The notes under the pieces are model-generated. The model worked only from the letters and a program-made list of their open reading frames with translations. It made no database searches and was not told where the DNA came from. Below, in pieces: positions 8,032-17,943 of a stretch of 40,642 bases of DNA. This DNA comes from Candidatus Bathyarchaeota archaeon (lineage in GTDB: Archaea > Thermoproteota > Bathyarchaeia > 40CM-2-53-6 > RBG-13-38-9), in NCBI GenBank assembly GCA_007050885.1, contig SMYQ01000048.1, positions 1 to 40,642 on the forward strand, written 5' to 3'. Every line of letters starts with the position of its first letter. Within the stretch, counting starts at the first letter, position 1. Both the position numbers and the translations under genes were made by a program.

Positions 8032-10023
8032 TTATGTTAAGCCAATCAAATTTCCTGTTTCCATATCAACCGAAAGGCCAGGGGCAAGATCTTTCAATTG
8101 AGATCCAAACTCTTTAGATTTTAAAATTTCAAGAAATATTTGAATTGATTCTTTATTGATTCTAGTATTATTTATGGCGAAATCAAATCTTTCGAATGAA
8201 TGACTGACGAAATCTAGTCCATTTTGTTCCGCAACAGTTCTAATACCAAATCCAACATCAACTTTTCCTTGTGACACTGCTGATGCCACAGCTGTGTGAG
8301 ACTTTGCCTCTAAATCGTAACCATTTATTTTTTTTACGAGTTCATGTAATGACATATTTTTATTCTGCGCAACATGTCCAAGAGACATATCAATTAAAAT
8401 CCTAGTTCCTGAACCCCGATTACGATTGATGAAATGTATTTCAGAATTCAATAGATCTGAAAAATCATTAACTTTATTTGCACTATTCTTTCTTGTCATG
8501 AATCCTTGTTCTCTAACGTAACCTCTTACCAAAATAATTCTATTTTCTAAATCTAATTTTTTTATAAACGGTTTATTATAATCACCTGAGTTTTCATCGA
8601 GCAGATGTATTCCCGCGAGATCTGCTTCACCTCTTTTTAAAGCTTGAAGACCTCCCAAAGATCCAACATTTATGATCTTTCCCATGACTGGTTTTGTTTT
8701 TTCTGACATAACTTTAAGAAGGATATCTATTCCGATACAATGACTTCCGACAATAAGAATATCTGAAGGCCTAATGTTTTGGTTGAAAAGATGAACTTGG
8801 ACGGTTTCACCCTCCGGTAAGACATCTCTATCGGATGAAACCCTTACGAACCCATCAGCAAGTGCTAAAGAGGTTATCGCACCCGAACCTGCCAAGGTAG
8901 GATAAGCAAGATAATTTCCAGACTCTTCCTTAACAATATGGACAGGAAGCAATTCTTGTTTCCCTCTCACAGATATTGTTTTGAACGCAAGCCTTGCATC
9001 CATTGAAGGCATATGAATGTCAAAACTTATGCCACCCAATCTTCTTATCGTCGGTTTGACAAGTTCATAAAAAACCATTAAAGCTGATGTAGGATTCCCC
9101 GGTAACGCAAACAGTGGTTTTCCAGCTACGATAGCTACTAGCGCAGGTTTACCTGGTTTAACTGCCAAGCCATTTGCAATTATCTGAGAACCTTTTATTG
9201 AAGATATTATCTTGGGAATGAGATCACGACTACCAGCAGATGTACTTCCAGAAGTTAAAACTAGGTCAGCTGACTCAACTGCTCTTTTCAGAATATTTCT
9301 TATCTCATCTTCATCATCAGGTACGATACCAAGTATGATTGGAGTTCCACCAGATTCATAGACCGCAGCAGCTATGGAGTAAGCATTTATATCAAAAATT
9401 TTCATTCTACTTAATTCCGAACCGGGTGGAATCAACTCATTTCCTGTAGACAATATAGCGACTTTGGGAGAACCAATTACGATAACATTTTTTCTGCCAA
9501 TAGCAGCCATAATTGCTATTTCTCTCGATGTCATAATTTGACTTCTTCTCAGAACAACTTCGCCAGCCATAATATCCGAACCCGCTGCCATAACATTCTC
9601 ACCTGGCGTTACAGATCGAGAAATCTCCACTTCATTATCTGAGGTTCTGGTGAACTCCACCATTACAACTGCATTGGCACCTATCGGTATCGGAGCTCCT
9701 GTAGAAATTTCTGAAGTTTCTCCTTCATTCAGTGTTATAGTTGGAACTATTCCTGGTTCTGACTTACCAACTAATTTTAAAATTCTAGTTTTAACTTCAG
9801 TAGCACCAAAAGTATCTTGAGCCTTGACAGCATAGCCATCCATGGTCGATCTATCGAATCCAGGCACATCTATTCTTGAAGTTACGTCCTCTGCTAGAAC
9901 CTTTCCTAAAGAATTAGTCAATTCGGCTTCATGTGTAGAACAAGTCATTGAAATAGCAGTATCAATTCTTGATTTGACTTCTTCTATTGTTAAAAGTGGT
10001 CTGAAAATTCTTCGTTCGATCAA
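8032..10023 (-). CDS. moeA: Molybdopterin biosynthesis protein MoeA with C-terminal binding-protein domain
   Basis: MoeA inserts molybdate or tungstate into molybdopterin. Residues 1 to about 400 are a complete MoeA: DRSTMDGYAVKAQD, the GAPIPIGANAVVMVE segment, LSTGNELI, TSGSTSAGSRDLIP and LPGNPTSALM. Residues from about 410 to 663 form a second domain resembling periplasmic-binding-protein-like modules (ILIVGSHCIGIDILLKVM, HFINRNRGSGTRILID, GFGIRTVAEQNGLDFV) often fused to MoeA in archaea and thought to bind a ligand such as oxyanion, which is inference. Start TTG at 10023 with a GGATGTG-like site 8 nt upstream. No other molybdenum gene is in the window except a MoaD-like protein near 34 kb. 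Confidence 0.93.
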   Translation of the reverse strand: MIERRIFRPLLTIEEVKSRIDTAISMTCSTHEAELTNSLGKVLAEDVTSRIDVPGFDRSTMDGYAVKAQDTFGATEVKTRILKLVGKSEPGIVPTITLNEGETSEISTGAPIPIGANAVVMVEFTRTSDNEVEISRSVTPGENVMAAGSDIMAGEVVLRRSQIMTSREIAIMAAIGRKNVIVIGSPKVAILSTGNELIPPGSELSRMKIFDINAYSIAAAVYESGGTPIILGIVPDDEDEIRNILKRAVESADLVLTSGSTSAGSRDLIPKIISSIKGSQIIANGLAVKPGKPALVAIVAGKPLFALPGNPTSALMVFYELVKPTIRRLGGISFDIHMPSMDARLAFKTISVRGKQELLPVHIVKEESGNYLAYPTLAGSGAITSLALADGFVRVSSDRDVLPEGETVQVHLFNQNIRPSDILIVGSHCIGIDILLKVMSEKTKPVMGKIINVGSLGGLQALKRGEADLAGIHLLDENSGDYNKPFIKKLDLENRIILVRGYVREQGFMTRKNSANKVNDFSDLLNSEIHFINRNRGSGTRILIDMSLGHVAQNKNMSLHELVKKINGYDLEAKSHTAVASAVSQGKVDVGFGIRTVAEQNGLDFVSHSFERFDFAINNTRINKESIQIFLEILKSKEFGSQLKDLAPGLSVDMETGNLIGLT

Positions 10024-10096
10024 TCATGATTCACATCCACGATTCAGTATGCAATTTGCTGAGTTCAAAATCTGTGAATCATAGCAGAAGTATTAA

Positions 10097-10393
10097 CTAT
10101 TTTATTATCGCTCTATTTTTCTTAATCTGTTCTGCCAATTTTAGCAGTAGATTTCTTTTACTGATTCCTTGTTTTTCAACAACCAGATTTCCTGTATTTT
10201 CCCACCATGAGTCTGATCTTGCTGACTCTTTAATAATTTCAAATTTCAATCCTAATTGTTCTGCCGCCATTGAAATCTCATTCAACTTCGGCGACTTTAT
10301 ACAATATTCTTTACTTATTTTCCTACCATGGGCTGCCGTCTTTAAAGAATTCATGTTTGCAGGCCAGATTACAGCCTTTCCTGGCTGTTTCAT
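10097..10393 (-). CDS. srp19: Signal recognition particle protein SRP19
   Basis: SRP19 binds 7S RNA and helps SRP54 assemble. The 98-residue protein has VIWPANMNSLKTAAHGRKI near the N-terminus, then the family pattern of SPKLNEISMAAEQLGLKFEI, a W-containing PRSWW-like segment (SDSWWENTG) and a basic tail with KRNLLLKLAEQIKK. It starts 15 bases after the rps8e stop, so the two are probably one transcript, a common archaeal neighbour pair. Confidence 0.93.
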   Translation of the reverse strand: MKQPGKAVIWPANMNSLKTAAHGRKISKEYCIKSPKLNEISMAAEQLGLKFEIIKESARSDSWWENTGNLVVEKQGISKRNLLLKLAEQIKKNRAIIK

Positions 10394-10408
10394 AAAACTT
10401 CCGGCAGC

Positions 10409-10807
10409 CTATCTTGTTTTAATCAAAATTGCATTAACAACGCCGTCTTGTCCTGGTCTCGAGGTTACGTGAGCTTCACCCAAAGGAGTAGCAATTATAG
10501 CGCCTTTCGTGATTATACCTCTCCTTTCATAGTCAACATTTGAGGGGTTTCTAACTACATTTGTTATCTCAACTTTCTTCGTTACATTAGTCGATGGATC
10601 AGTGACATTGGCAATATTGCAGGACAGGAGTCGAAGCTTCATATTTCCTCCACGGACGATAGATCTTTTCCTTTTTGTCGCTCCAACAGCTGTTTGTGCA
10701 GCTGTACCACCTATCTCATAGCTTCGTTTTCTTCGGTGGGCTCGTCTTTTTCCACCAGTTTTTTTCCGCTTTTTCTGACCACCATGCCACTGAGGCATCT
10801 TACTCAT
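10409..10807 (-). CDS. rps8e: 30S ribosomal protein S8e
   Basis: A 132-residue basic small-subunit protein. The N-terminus MSKMPQWHGGQKKRKKTGGK with RRAHRRKRSYEIGG is diagnostic, followed by RGGNMKLRLLSCNIANVTDP and the C-terminal ITKGAIIATPLGEAHVTSRP. Length matches archaeal S8e. It precedes srp19 on the same strand. Confidence 0.97.
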   Translation of the reverse strand: MSKMPQWHGGQKKRKKTGGKRRAHRRKRSYEIGGTAAQTAVGATKRKRSIVRGGNMKLRLLSCNIANVTDPSTNVTKKVEITNVVRNPSNVDYERRGIITKGAIIATPLGEAHVTSRPGQDGVVNAILIKTR

Positions 10808-10894
10808 ACACCTTTAGATTTTTAGATTCTCCACATTCCTGCGTCATATAAGCGTTTTGTAATGGCGTCGATTCTTACTCATGCTCATTGGAAT

Positions 10895-11503
10895 TTAGCT
10901 TTTAATGATTGGTTTTAAATCTGAAGGTTTTACCGATAATTTCTTATCTTTGGATTTTTGTTGTTCAAACATTTTTTGGAGTTGTTGCTTCATGGTACGA
11001 GAATCACTGCTAAGACTGAAATAATCAGAAAATACAGGTGTGGTCTTTAGTATTTTTGTTCTACCTAGTTTTTCTTCGGAAATTAAACCTCTTTCTCTGA
11101 GAATCTTGATATGAGCATAGGCCAAATTGCCTCTAACTTTCACTACATAGGCTTGTGTTACAGGTTGTTTGATAGCTATGAATGATAAGGTCTTTAGAGG
11201 GCCTCTCGTTAAGAGTTTTTTAGTTACTAACTTCATTACTCCTTGAACAAGGTCAGGTCGTAATTGCATCACATATCTGCCATCGTGTAGTCGTAGTAAT
11301 TCTAAACCTCCATTTACTTCTTTGTATCGTGTTATTAAAATTTCAGCCAGGGACTTGACGGTCTCTTTGGATTTTTCATTGATAAGGGAAGAAAGTGTAT
11401 CGACATCTAGTGGTCTTCCGGCCGCATACAAAGCTGCCTCAATAAGATCCATTTTACGCTTATCTTTAGCTTTTAGGATATTGTGTTGTTGCTGTGTCTT
11501 CAC
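10895..11503 (-). CDS. scpB: Segregation and condensation protein ScpB
   Basis: ScpB is the tandem winged-helix subunit of the SMC-ScpAB condensin. The 202-residue protein shows the ScpB opening DLIEAALYAAGRPLDVDTLS, the NGGLELLRLHDGRYVMQL wing and the second winged helix LKTLSFIAIKQPVTQAYVV through ILRERGLISEEKLGRTKIL. It overlaps scpA by 38 bases, which implies translational coupling. The C-terminal tail is lysine rich and likely disordered. Confidence 0.9.
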   Translation of the reverse strand: MKTQQQHNILKAKDKRKMDLIEAALYAAGRPLDVDTLSSLINEKSKETVKSLAEILITRYKEVNGGLELLRLHDGRYVMQLRPDLVQGVMKLVTKKLLTRGPLKTLSFIAIKQPVTQAYVVKVRGNLAYAHIKILRERGLISEEKLGRTKILKTTPVFSDYFSLSSDSRTMKQQLQKMFEQQKSKDKKLSVKPSDLKPIIKS

Positions 11504-12158
11504 GAGGACTTTTCACCTTAATCATTATGTCAGTGGAATCTGGATTCTGAAACAGTTCAACCTTCCCCCTACTTGCTAGAAACAGTATCAATATGAAAGT
11601 CCTTACAATTTCCAGTATATCCATTTTAATAGTCAGGTTTGTGAAAGAGATTTGTTTTAGATTTCTGAATTCATGGCTAAGTTTATGATATAATGTCTCA
11701 AGATGGTCTTGAACATTGGTAATAAAGTCGTCAAGTTCCTCAACCAAGGGGACAGGTTTGAGATCTGAAGTTTTATGTGAGAGTAATTGAACTTCGCTTT
11801 TGATGACTTCTTCAATAGATTGCAGCACTTCAGATAGTGGAGTTGCTGTGTATTCAAATCTTAACGGTAGCGGAAGCGGAGGTGGAACATCTTCATGAAG
11901 CCTTTGTGGTGGAGGTCGTGGTGGATCCTCCATTTTAAGAACTAATTCTGATTTCATCCTATGAATTATCGATGAACTTAAAAGTGCTGTTCCGGATGCT
12001 GAGAAATCTATATGACCCTTATCTTTCATTTCGGTGAGAAAGGCGTTTAGTAAATTTGTTATGTTCACATCCCAAGGTTTAACCCTATGTAGCCTTAAAA
12101 GATCAAATAAGATGAGATATGGATGCCTCATCCAGAAGGGTTTTTTAGTTTCCGACAT
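11466..12158 (-). CDS. scpA: Segregation and condensation protein ScpA (kleisin)
   Basis: The kleisin subunit that bridges SMC heads. The 230-residue protein begins with HPYLILFDLLRLHRVKPWDV, the kleisin N-terminal helical bundle, has a variable proline-rich linker (DPPRPPPQRLHEDVPPPLPL), and ends with a winged helix typical of ScpA (LEIVRTFILILFLASRGKVELFQ). It overlaps smc by 14 bases and scpB by 38, so smc-scpA-scpB is a tightly coupled operon. Confidence 0.92.
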   Translation of the reverse strand: MSETKKPFWMRHPYLILFDLLRLHRVKPWDVNITNLLNAFLTEMKDKGHIDFSASGTALLSSSIIHRMKSELVLKMEDPPRPPPQRLHEDVPPPLPLPLRFEYTATPLSEVLQSIEEVIKSEVQLLSHKTSDLKPVPLVEELDDFITNVQDHLETLYHKLSHEFRNLKQISFTNLTIKMDILEIVRTFILILFLASRGKVELFQNPDSTDIMIKVKSPREDTATTQYPKS

Positions 12159-15100
12159 TACTTTTGACCTCCGGTTTTGGGAGCGATATTACTTGAGAGA
12201 ATCCTCCTTGGATAAATATCCCAAATACACCATCAGCTTTTGAAATTGTTGTGTCCTTTAAAGATACAACTATAAATTGTGAATCTTTAGAGCGTTCCTT
12301 AAGTAAATCTGCTAACCTCTGTGAGTTAATCATGTCTAAATGTGCATCTATCTCATCGAACACGTAAAAAGGCATCGGATGAATTCCTTGTAAGGCTAAT
12401 AGAAAGCATACAGTTGAAACTGATTTCTCGCCACCACTTGCACTTCCTATAGAAAGCTCTGCTTTTCCAGGAAATGCCAAATTCATGTCTAAACCTCCAC
12501 TAAAGATGTTTTCTGGATTCTCTAGGACAAGTCCTCCCTTTCCACCGTCAGTGATTTTTGAGAATATTTCGTTAAAGTTGCGGTTCAGCCTTTCAAAAAC
12601 GTCCATGAAGGTTTCACGTTTCTTTTGTTCTAGCTCATTCATAAATTTCAGAATTGATCTTTTCTCTTCCTCAATTTCATTTATACGTATAGATAATTGC
12701 TTGTAGTTATTCTTCTGCTCTTCGTATTGTGATACCGCAAGCTCGTTTGTAGCTCCAATTTTCTCTAATTCATTTTTTAGTAAGTTAAGATTTTGTTCAA
12801 TTTGTTTAATATCATTTTGGGAGACATTAGATTGTTCCTGAAATCCTTTTCTTGTCAATTCCTCCAGTAAATACTTCTTTTCAAGTTCTTTTTTGTTAAG
12901 TTCAAGGTTCAATCTATTTATTTCTGAGTTTATTGGGATCTTTTCCTTTTCGATCCTATGAATGAATTCATCTAATTCTTCGATTTTTCTCTCATTATTT
13001 GCAGCGTCTAGTCTAAGCGATTTTAGCGATTCCGCCAATTCTTGCCTTTCTTTTGTTGCATCAGTCAATCTGGCGGTCCATTCTTTTTGTTCGTTTTCAG
13101 CTGTTTGTATTTTATAATTAATTTCTTCCTCGCTTTTTTGGGAATATTCCAATTGATTCTCTATTCGTTCCATTGTTTGTGTCCTAGATTGGATCAACAT
13201 GTTGATACTTGCAATTTTTGAATTAACTGAGGTTTTCTTTCCTTTAAGGTCACTAAGTTCTTCGATTAGTTCAGAATATTGTTTTTCATTATTGTTCAAT
13301 TCATTTGATCTTATGGTGTTTTTTAATGAAACACGTTCAGTTTCTATTTTTTTAATAGCATACTCAATTTCTAATTTTTTCTTAACAACAGATTCTAAAT
13401 ATTTTTCTGCGTTTTGAATTTGCTCAGTTAAAGCTTGAAGACTATCATTTATTTTCAATAATTCTTTTTCATTTATATCCATTTTTTCCTGAATGGATTT
13501 GAAGTTGACATCTGAATCTTCTAAAGATTTTTCTAGAACTATTTTTTCATCTTTTAAACGGACGATTACTGTATTTATTGTGTCCAGTTCATCTTTATCT
13601 TTTTCAATCAATTTAGATAGTGAGGTTATCGCATTTTTAAAATCGTTTAGAGATCTTGATCTAGGCGCTATTGAGCCTACATCAATCGGCTCTCTAAAAT
13701 GGCCTCCTTCTAACACACCACCTGCTTCATAGAGATCCCCATTTAAGACAACACTTCTAAAACCTTCCAGAGCTGAATTATATGCAGCTCTCTGACTTTC
13801 AGCTAGAATAGTATCGCCTAAAACATAATTGGCAGCTGGCCCAACTAACGAATCATATTTGATGCAATCTATTACTCTTCCTAACACACCCTCAATATCC
13901 GGAATTTCTTTTATTGGTTGAGTATTGGCTACTAAATCCAAAGGTATTATTTTAATTCGACTAAGTTTATGCTTTTTTAATTGTTCAACACAAGTAAAAG
14001 CCGTTGCAATATCTCGAACAATAATAGATTCTGACCAATCACCACATGCAGCAAGAACAGCTTTTTCAAATCTTTCATCAGGCTTAATTAGATCTCTAAA
14101 GCGACCGATTACGTTTGTTAGGTATCCTGAATTTTGTAGCTCTAAGAGTTCGTCTATCGCCATCATATCCGGAGCTAGAATATCCGCCATGTTTCTTTTT
14201 GTATTAAATTCAACCATTGATTCATTAGCCATAGTCGCAATCTTTTCAGCATCATTTAGCTGTTCTTGTTGCAGGTAAAATAGATCTGTATGATTTTTCA
14301 TCTCTTCATTGATCTGAATCAATCTTACTTTGTTTTGCTTAGTATATAATTGAGTCTCGTCATTCTTTTTTAAAAGATCATCAATTGATTCTTTTAAAAC
14401 ACTCTTTCGATTATTAATATCCTTCAACTTTTCACGAAGGATTTCTATTTTTGCTGATTCAACATTTGATTGAGAATTCAGCCCCACATATTCCTCTCTA
14501 GCCATTTCATGATCGATTTCTAACTTATCTAAACTCTCGGATTTTTCTATTACAGATGATTTAATATCATTTATTCTACCAGATAATTCATTTACTAATT
14601 TCTGTTTATTTTCTAATAAGGTCTCTATTTCCAAATTTTCTTTAGAAATTTTGGAAACATCTTCTTTTAAAGAATTTATTTCATCCTGCTGTTGTTTACT
14701 ATCTTCTTCAAGATTTTGTCTCTGACGTTGGAGAATACTTAAATTAGATTTGTTAGTATCTATCTCTGCCTTTAATCTACTTATTTCTGAATTTATTTCA
14801 CTAAGTTGTTCTTCAAGTTCTTCTAGCTTGCGCCCTCCTTTATCCATTAATCTGTCTCTCATCGTTTTTAGTTCATTTTCCACACTTGATTTAGAGTTTG
14901 AGACAGTTTCTAATTCATTCACAAGTTTATTCAATTGCGATTCTTTAGATTGATTTTCATTCTTGATATTTTCAATTTCTTTTTTAATATCAAAAATCTT
15001 GTTTGATATTATCTGAGATTCAAGTCTTGCAATTTCTTTTATTAAATTTGAATGTCTTAAGAAGTCATTTCTCTCTTTCTCAAGTGATTCAACTCGAAGC

Positions 15101-15696
15101 CGTACTTCGTCCACTCTCGCTGAAGCGATTCTTATATTTGTGTCCGCTCGATTGAGTTGAACTTGAGCTTCTGTCTTTCTTGTGTCATATATTCCTAATC
15201 CAACTAGATCTTCAACTATCTTACGCCTTTCTTCAGATGTGACTTCAGCTAGTCTAGTTATAGCATGTTGTGGAACAATATTATAGCCACCTACATTGAT
15301 ATCGGCCGATGAAAGAAGTTCTGTGAGTTGTTTACGTGAGGATCTTCTACTATTTATCCTATAGATTCCTTCTCCACCCTTATGGAATTCACGTGATATA
15401 GTGACTGAGCTTGAATCGATTGGCAAACGCCTATCGCTATTATCAAATTGGACTGCAACGTATACCGACTTTGGAGGATTCGCCACATTTGTTTTTGAGA
15501 TTAGATCAGAAATTGACCCCCCTCTCAATTCTTTTGGACTAAGTTCTCCTAATGCAAATCGTAAGGAATCAAGAATATTCGACTTTCCCGAACCATTAGG
15601 TCCAGTGATTACTGTTAGTCCCTGATTAAGCCTAACTGTTGCTTTTCTTCCGAAGGTTTTGAACCCTCTGAGATCGATCCTTTTGATGTATACCAT
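12145..15696 (-). CDS. smc: Chromosome segregation protein SMC
   Basis: A full-length 1183-residue SMC ATPase that organises the chromosome. The N-terminal head begins MVYIKRIDLRGFKTFGRK with Walker A GPNGSGKSN (about residues 33-41). Two long coiled coils rich in E, K and L flank the hinge (about residues 510-650, LTNVIGRFRDLIKPDERFEK). The C-terminal head has signature SASGGEKS and Walker B PFYVFDEIDAHLD. Length is normal for the family. First gene of the operon with scpA and scpB. Confidence 0.98.
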   Translation of the reverse strand: MVYIKRIDLRGFKTFGRKATVRLNQGLTVITGPNGSGKSNILDSLRFALGELSPKELRGGSISDLISKTNVANPPKSVYVAVQFDNSDRRLPIDSSSVTISREFHKGGEGIYRINSRRSSRKQLTELLSSADINVGGYNIVPQHAITRLAEVTSEERRKIVEDLVGLGIYDTRKTEAQVQLNRADTNIRIASARVDEVRLRVESLEKERNDFLRHSNLIKEIARLESQIISNKIFDIKKEIENIKNENQSKESQLNKLVNELETVSNSKSSVENELKTMRDRLMDKGGRKLEELEEQLSEINSEISRLKAEIDTNKSNLSILQRQRQNLEEDSKQQQDEINSLKEDVSKISKENLEIETLLENKQKLVNELSGRINDIKSSVIEKSESLDKLEIDHEMAREEYVGLNSQSNVESAKIEILREKLKDINNRKSVLKESIDDLLKKNDETQLYTKQNKVRLIQINEEMKNHTDLFYLQQEQLNDAEKIATMANESMVEFNTKRNMADILAPDMMAIDELLELQNSGYLTNVIGRFRDLIKPDERFEKAVLAACGDWSESIIVRDIATAFTCVEQLKKHKLSRIKIIPLDLVANTQPIKEIPDIEGVLGRVIDCIKYDSLVGPAANYVLGDTILAESQRAAYNSALEGFRSVVLNGDLYEAGGVLEGGHFREPIDVGSIAPRSRSLNDFKNAITSLSKLIEKDKDELDTINTVIVRLKDEKIVLEKSLEDSDVNFKSIQEKMDINEKELLKINDSLQALTEQIQNAEKYLESVVKKKLEIEYAIKKIETERVSLKNTIRSNELNNNEKQYSELIEELSDLKGKKTSVNSKIASINMLIQSRTQTMERIENQLEYSQKSEEEINYKIQTAENEQKEWTARLTDATKERQELAESLKSLRLDAANNERKIEELDEFIHRIEKEKIPINSEINRLNLELNKKELEKKYLLEELTRKGFQEQSNVSQNDIKQIEQNLNLLKNELEKIGATNELAVSQYEEQKNNYKQLSIRINEIEEEKRSILKFMNELEQKKRETFMDVFERLNRNFNEIFSKITDGGKGGLVLENPENIFSGGLDMNLAFPGKAELSIGSASGGEKSVSTVCFLLALQGIHPMPFYVFDEIDAHLDMINSQRLADLLKERSKDSQFIVVSLKDTTISKADGVFGIFIQGGFSQVISLPKPEVKSNVGN

Positions 15697-15787
15697 GATC
15701 CTACATCATTCCTTACAGGGGTTAGACTTAATTTCTTCGGAAGTCTGCTCTCTTTTGTTTTCTATAACTCCTCTATTGAAATTTACT

Positions 15788-16570
15788 TTATTTACCGAAT
15801 CGTCTTACTCTTTTTTGATAAGTCCTAATAGCACGTAGAAGGTCTATTTTCCTGAATTCAGGCCAAGAAACATCAATAAAACATAATTCACTATACGCAG
15901 ATTGCCATAATAGAAATCCACTTAGTCGTTCCTCACCTGATGTTCGAATCATCAAATCTGGATAAGGATTCGGTAGATGAGCAGTGTAGAGGTATTTAGT
16001 GAAAGATTTTTCATTTATCTCGTCTATCCTGATTCGATTTTCTTGAGCCTCTTTGGCTATTCTCTGAGCAGCATCAATTATTTCTGCCCTACCACCATAT
16101 GCGATAGCCAAATTTAGATAGTGTCCATCATATTTCTCTGTCATACCCTCGATTTTCTCTAATACTTTCTTTAGGCTCTGTGGAAGATAGTCCAGCCTAC
16201 CTATTGCTTTTATTCTCACTTTTTTATTGTGTATTCTTGGATCAGAACCAAGTTTAGTTGCATACCTTTCAATTAATGATAAAATACCTTCAACCTCATT
16301 CATTGACCTTTGAAAATTTTCTGCAGAGAAAATAAAAACTGTAACTGTCTTCACATTAAGTCCTAAACACCAATCAAGAAAATTTTCTCCCACAATCGCA
16401 CCTAATTTATGACCCTCATTATTTTTCAAATTTCTTTCATGGGCCCATCTTCGATTTCCATCTAATATTATTCCGAGATGTCTTGGCATTTTGGTTTTTC
16501 TTACTTGCTCGATTAACCACTTCTCATATATCCTGTATACACCTGTTGCTTTGAGCAATCCTGAAAGCAT
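15788..16570 (-). CDS. uppS: Cis-prenyl diphosphate synthase (UppS family)
   Basis: A 260-residue cis-prenyltransferase making long-chain polyprenyl diphosphate, the lipid carrier precursor for N-glycosylation and surface polymers. HLGIILDGNRRWAHERN contains the catalytic Asp and conserved Asn-Arg-Arg; further motifs are TVFIFSAENFQRS, LNLAIAYGGRAEIIDA and the C-terminal PYPDLMIRTSGEERLSGF with LCFIDVSWPEF. All active-site positions are present. It precedes smc in the same direction with a 91-base gap. Confidence 0.95.
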   Translation of the reverse strand: MLSGLLKATGVYRIYEKWLIEQVRKTKMPRHLGIILDGNRRWAHERNLKNNEGHKLGAIVGENFLDWCLGLNVKTVTVFIFSAENFQRSMNEVEGILSLIERYATKLGSDPRIHNKKVRIKAIGRLDYLPQSLKKVLEKIEGMTEKYDGHYLNLAIAYGGRAEIIDAAQRIAKEAQENRIRIDEINEKSFTKYLYTAHLPNPYPDLMIRTSGEERLSGFLLWQSAYSELCFIDVSWPEFRKIDLLRAIRTYQKRVRRFGK

Positions 16571-16636
16571 AAGCCGTTCTCCAAATTTGCTTATCCAATA
16601 TCTATACTAAAATTCAATGAAATAAGGCACAATATT

Positions 16637-16655
16637 CAATTATTTTGAATAATTG
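16637..16655. repeat. Short hairpin, possible terminator
   Basis: CAATTATT (16637-16644) and its perfect complement AATAATTG (16648-16655) enclose a 3-base loop in the 140-base gap between the coiled-coil gene and uppS. It may end the upstream message, but archaeal termination usually relies on T-runs, so the role is uncertain. Confidence 0.3.
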
Positions 16656-16710
16656 ACTTAAATCTTCTCCAAATCTGAGCTAATTGAGAACCATTTCTAT
16701 TCTAGGTATT

Positions 16711-17583
16711 TCAGATTTTTTTGTGCTCCATTAAAGCTTTGAATTCCTCAAGTGATATTTTTCGACCCTTACCGAGTTTTGTTGATCCTGATTCAAGTAA
16801 TTTTGCAGTAAACTCATTAGCTTTCTTTTGACGTTCAGCCTCCTCGTCACCATAGAACTCTTTTCGAAGTTTCTTCATCTCTATGGTATTAGCTATTAGT
16901 TCCTGTTCTGCCAGTTCAGCCTGCGTTTTCGCCTGTAGATATTTTTGATGCGCTTCATCTGCTTTCGATTTTGTTTCTTTTAGTTTAGCCACCGATTGCA
17001 TCATTTCTTCATGTAATCTCTGGCTACTCTCTGCGCCTTCTAAAAGTTGCTTATGAATTGATTGCGCATTCTTCCTGATGGAAGTTATTTCTTTTTTTTC
17101 TCCTGTGACCGCGTCTTGAATTCCCTTAACTTGTTCGAGTTTGGATAGTTGTTCCTCTAATCCCTTCACTTGAATTAGCATCCTATTCTCTTCTTTTATA
17201 TCAATTGAAGATGTCTGGATCTTCCATTCAATTTCTTCGAGAGCCTTTTTTGTTTTATCGAGATTTCCTCTCACTTCTGGTCGAATTTCCTTAAGATCTG
17301 TTATGAGTGCATTAGCTTTCTTCTGTTTCTCAGAAATCTGCTCTCGCAATTTATCTCTAGAATTCTTAAGATTCTTGACTTCGTCATTGATAGCATCTCT
17401 TTGACTTTTTATTGCTCTAATCTTTTCACCTAATTCCTTTAGTTCTGAATTCAATAGGTTGCGTTTACCAATCCATGTCTTACATTCATTACGAAAACGA
17501 ATGTGTTTTTCCTTTTGATCTTCAATTTTTTTAGCAATATCATCGATTGCTTTATGTTTGGACTCAGATGTAGTTTCGACCAG
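16711..17583 (-). CDS. Coiled-coil protein, COG1340-like
   Basis: A long coiled-coil protein with repeated KRDxLNxxVxxLKxxRDxLRE-like heptads, resembling the archaeal COG1340 family of unknown function (about 290 residues). The first standard start is TTG 17454, but family-like coiled coil (DDIAKKIEDQKEKHIRFRNE) is open upstream as far as TAA 17604-17602, with no ATG, GTG or TTG. CUG at 17583 lies 8 nt after AAAGGGTG and gives 290 residues. The C-terminus LGKGRKISLEEFKALMEHKK resembles the conserved end of this family. Function is unknown; the start is inference. Confidence 0.75.
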   Translation of the reverse strand: MVETTSESKHKAIDDIAKKIEDQKEKHIRFRNECKTWIGKRNLLNSELKELGEKIRAIKSQRDAINDEVKNLKNSRDKLREQISEKQKKANALITDLKEIRPEVRGNLDKTKKALEEIEWKIQTSSIDIKEENRMLIQVKGLEEQLSKLEQVKGIQDAVTGEKKEITSIRKNAQSIHKQLLEGAESSQRLHEEMMQSVAKLKETKSKADEAHQKYLQAKTQAELAEQELIANTIEMKKLRKEFYGDEEAERQKKANEFTAKLLESGSTKLGKGRKISLEEFKALMEHKKI

Positions 17584-17701
17584 CTTCGTTACACCCTTTG
17601 ATTACATGTCTTCATTAGATAGCACACATTATCTTACGTTGATAACAACAAATTTTTTTTTAATTATATGAGAAAAGATGGTCATCCTTGATATCGCTCA
17701 A

Positions 17702-17860
17702 CTATATACTTACTGGTTTTTCAGTAGACGAATATCCACATTTTTCACATACATATTTGAACATGTAACTGTAGTCTCTAATTGAAGCTTTCTTCGATAG
17801 AATCGCCCCACATTTTGGACATTTCTCTATATTTTCTTCTTTCACTTGTATAGCCTTCAT
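17702..17860 (-). CDS. Small zinc-ribbon protein
   Basis: A 52-residue ORF from ATG 17860 to TAG 17702 with two CxxC knuckles, CPKCG at residues 14-18 and CEKCG near residues 39-43, the spacing of a zinc ribbon. It is basic and soluble. It sits between the RNase HI gene and the coiled-coil gene on the same strand. Function unknown; zinc ribbons of this size are common in archaea and may bind nucleic acid or protein. Confidence 0.7.
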   Translation of the reverse strand: MKAIQVKEENIEKCPKCGAILSKKASIRDYSYMFKYVCEKCGYSSTEKPVSI

Positions 17861-17943
17861 CACTAAGTTCTTTTCAGTATTTGTTTAGATATTTACCTAT
17901 CTTAAGGAGATTATTTCCAAAATGGAGGTAAAGAAATTTATGT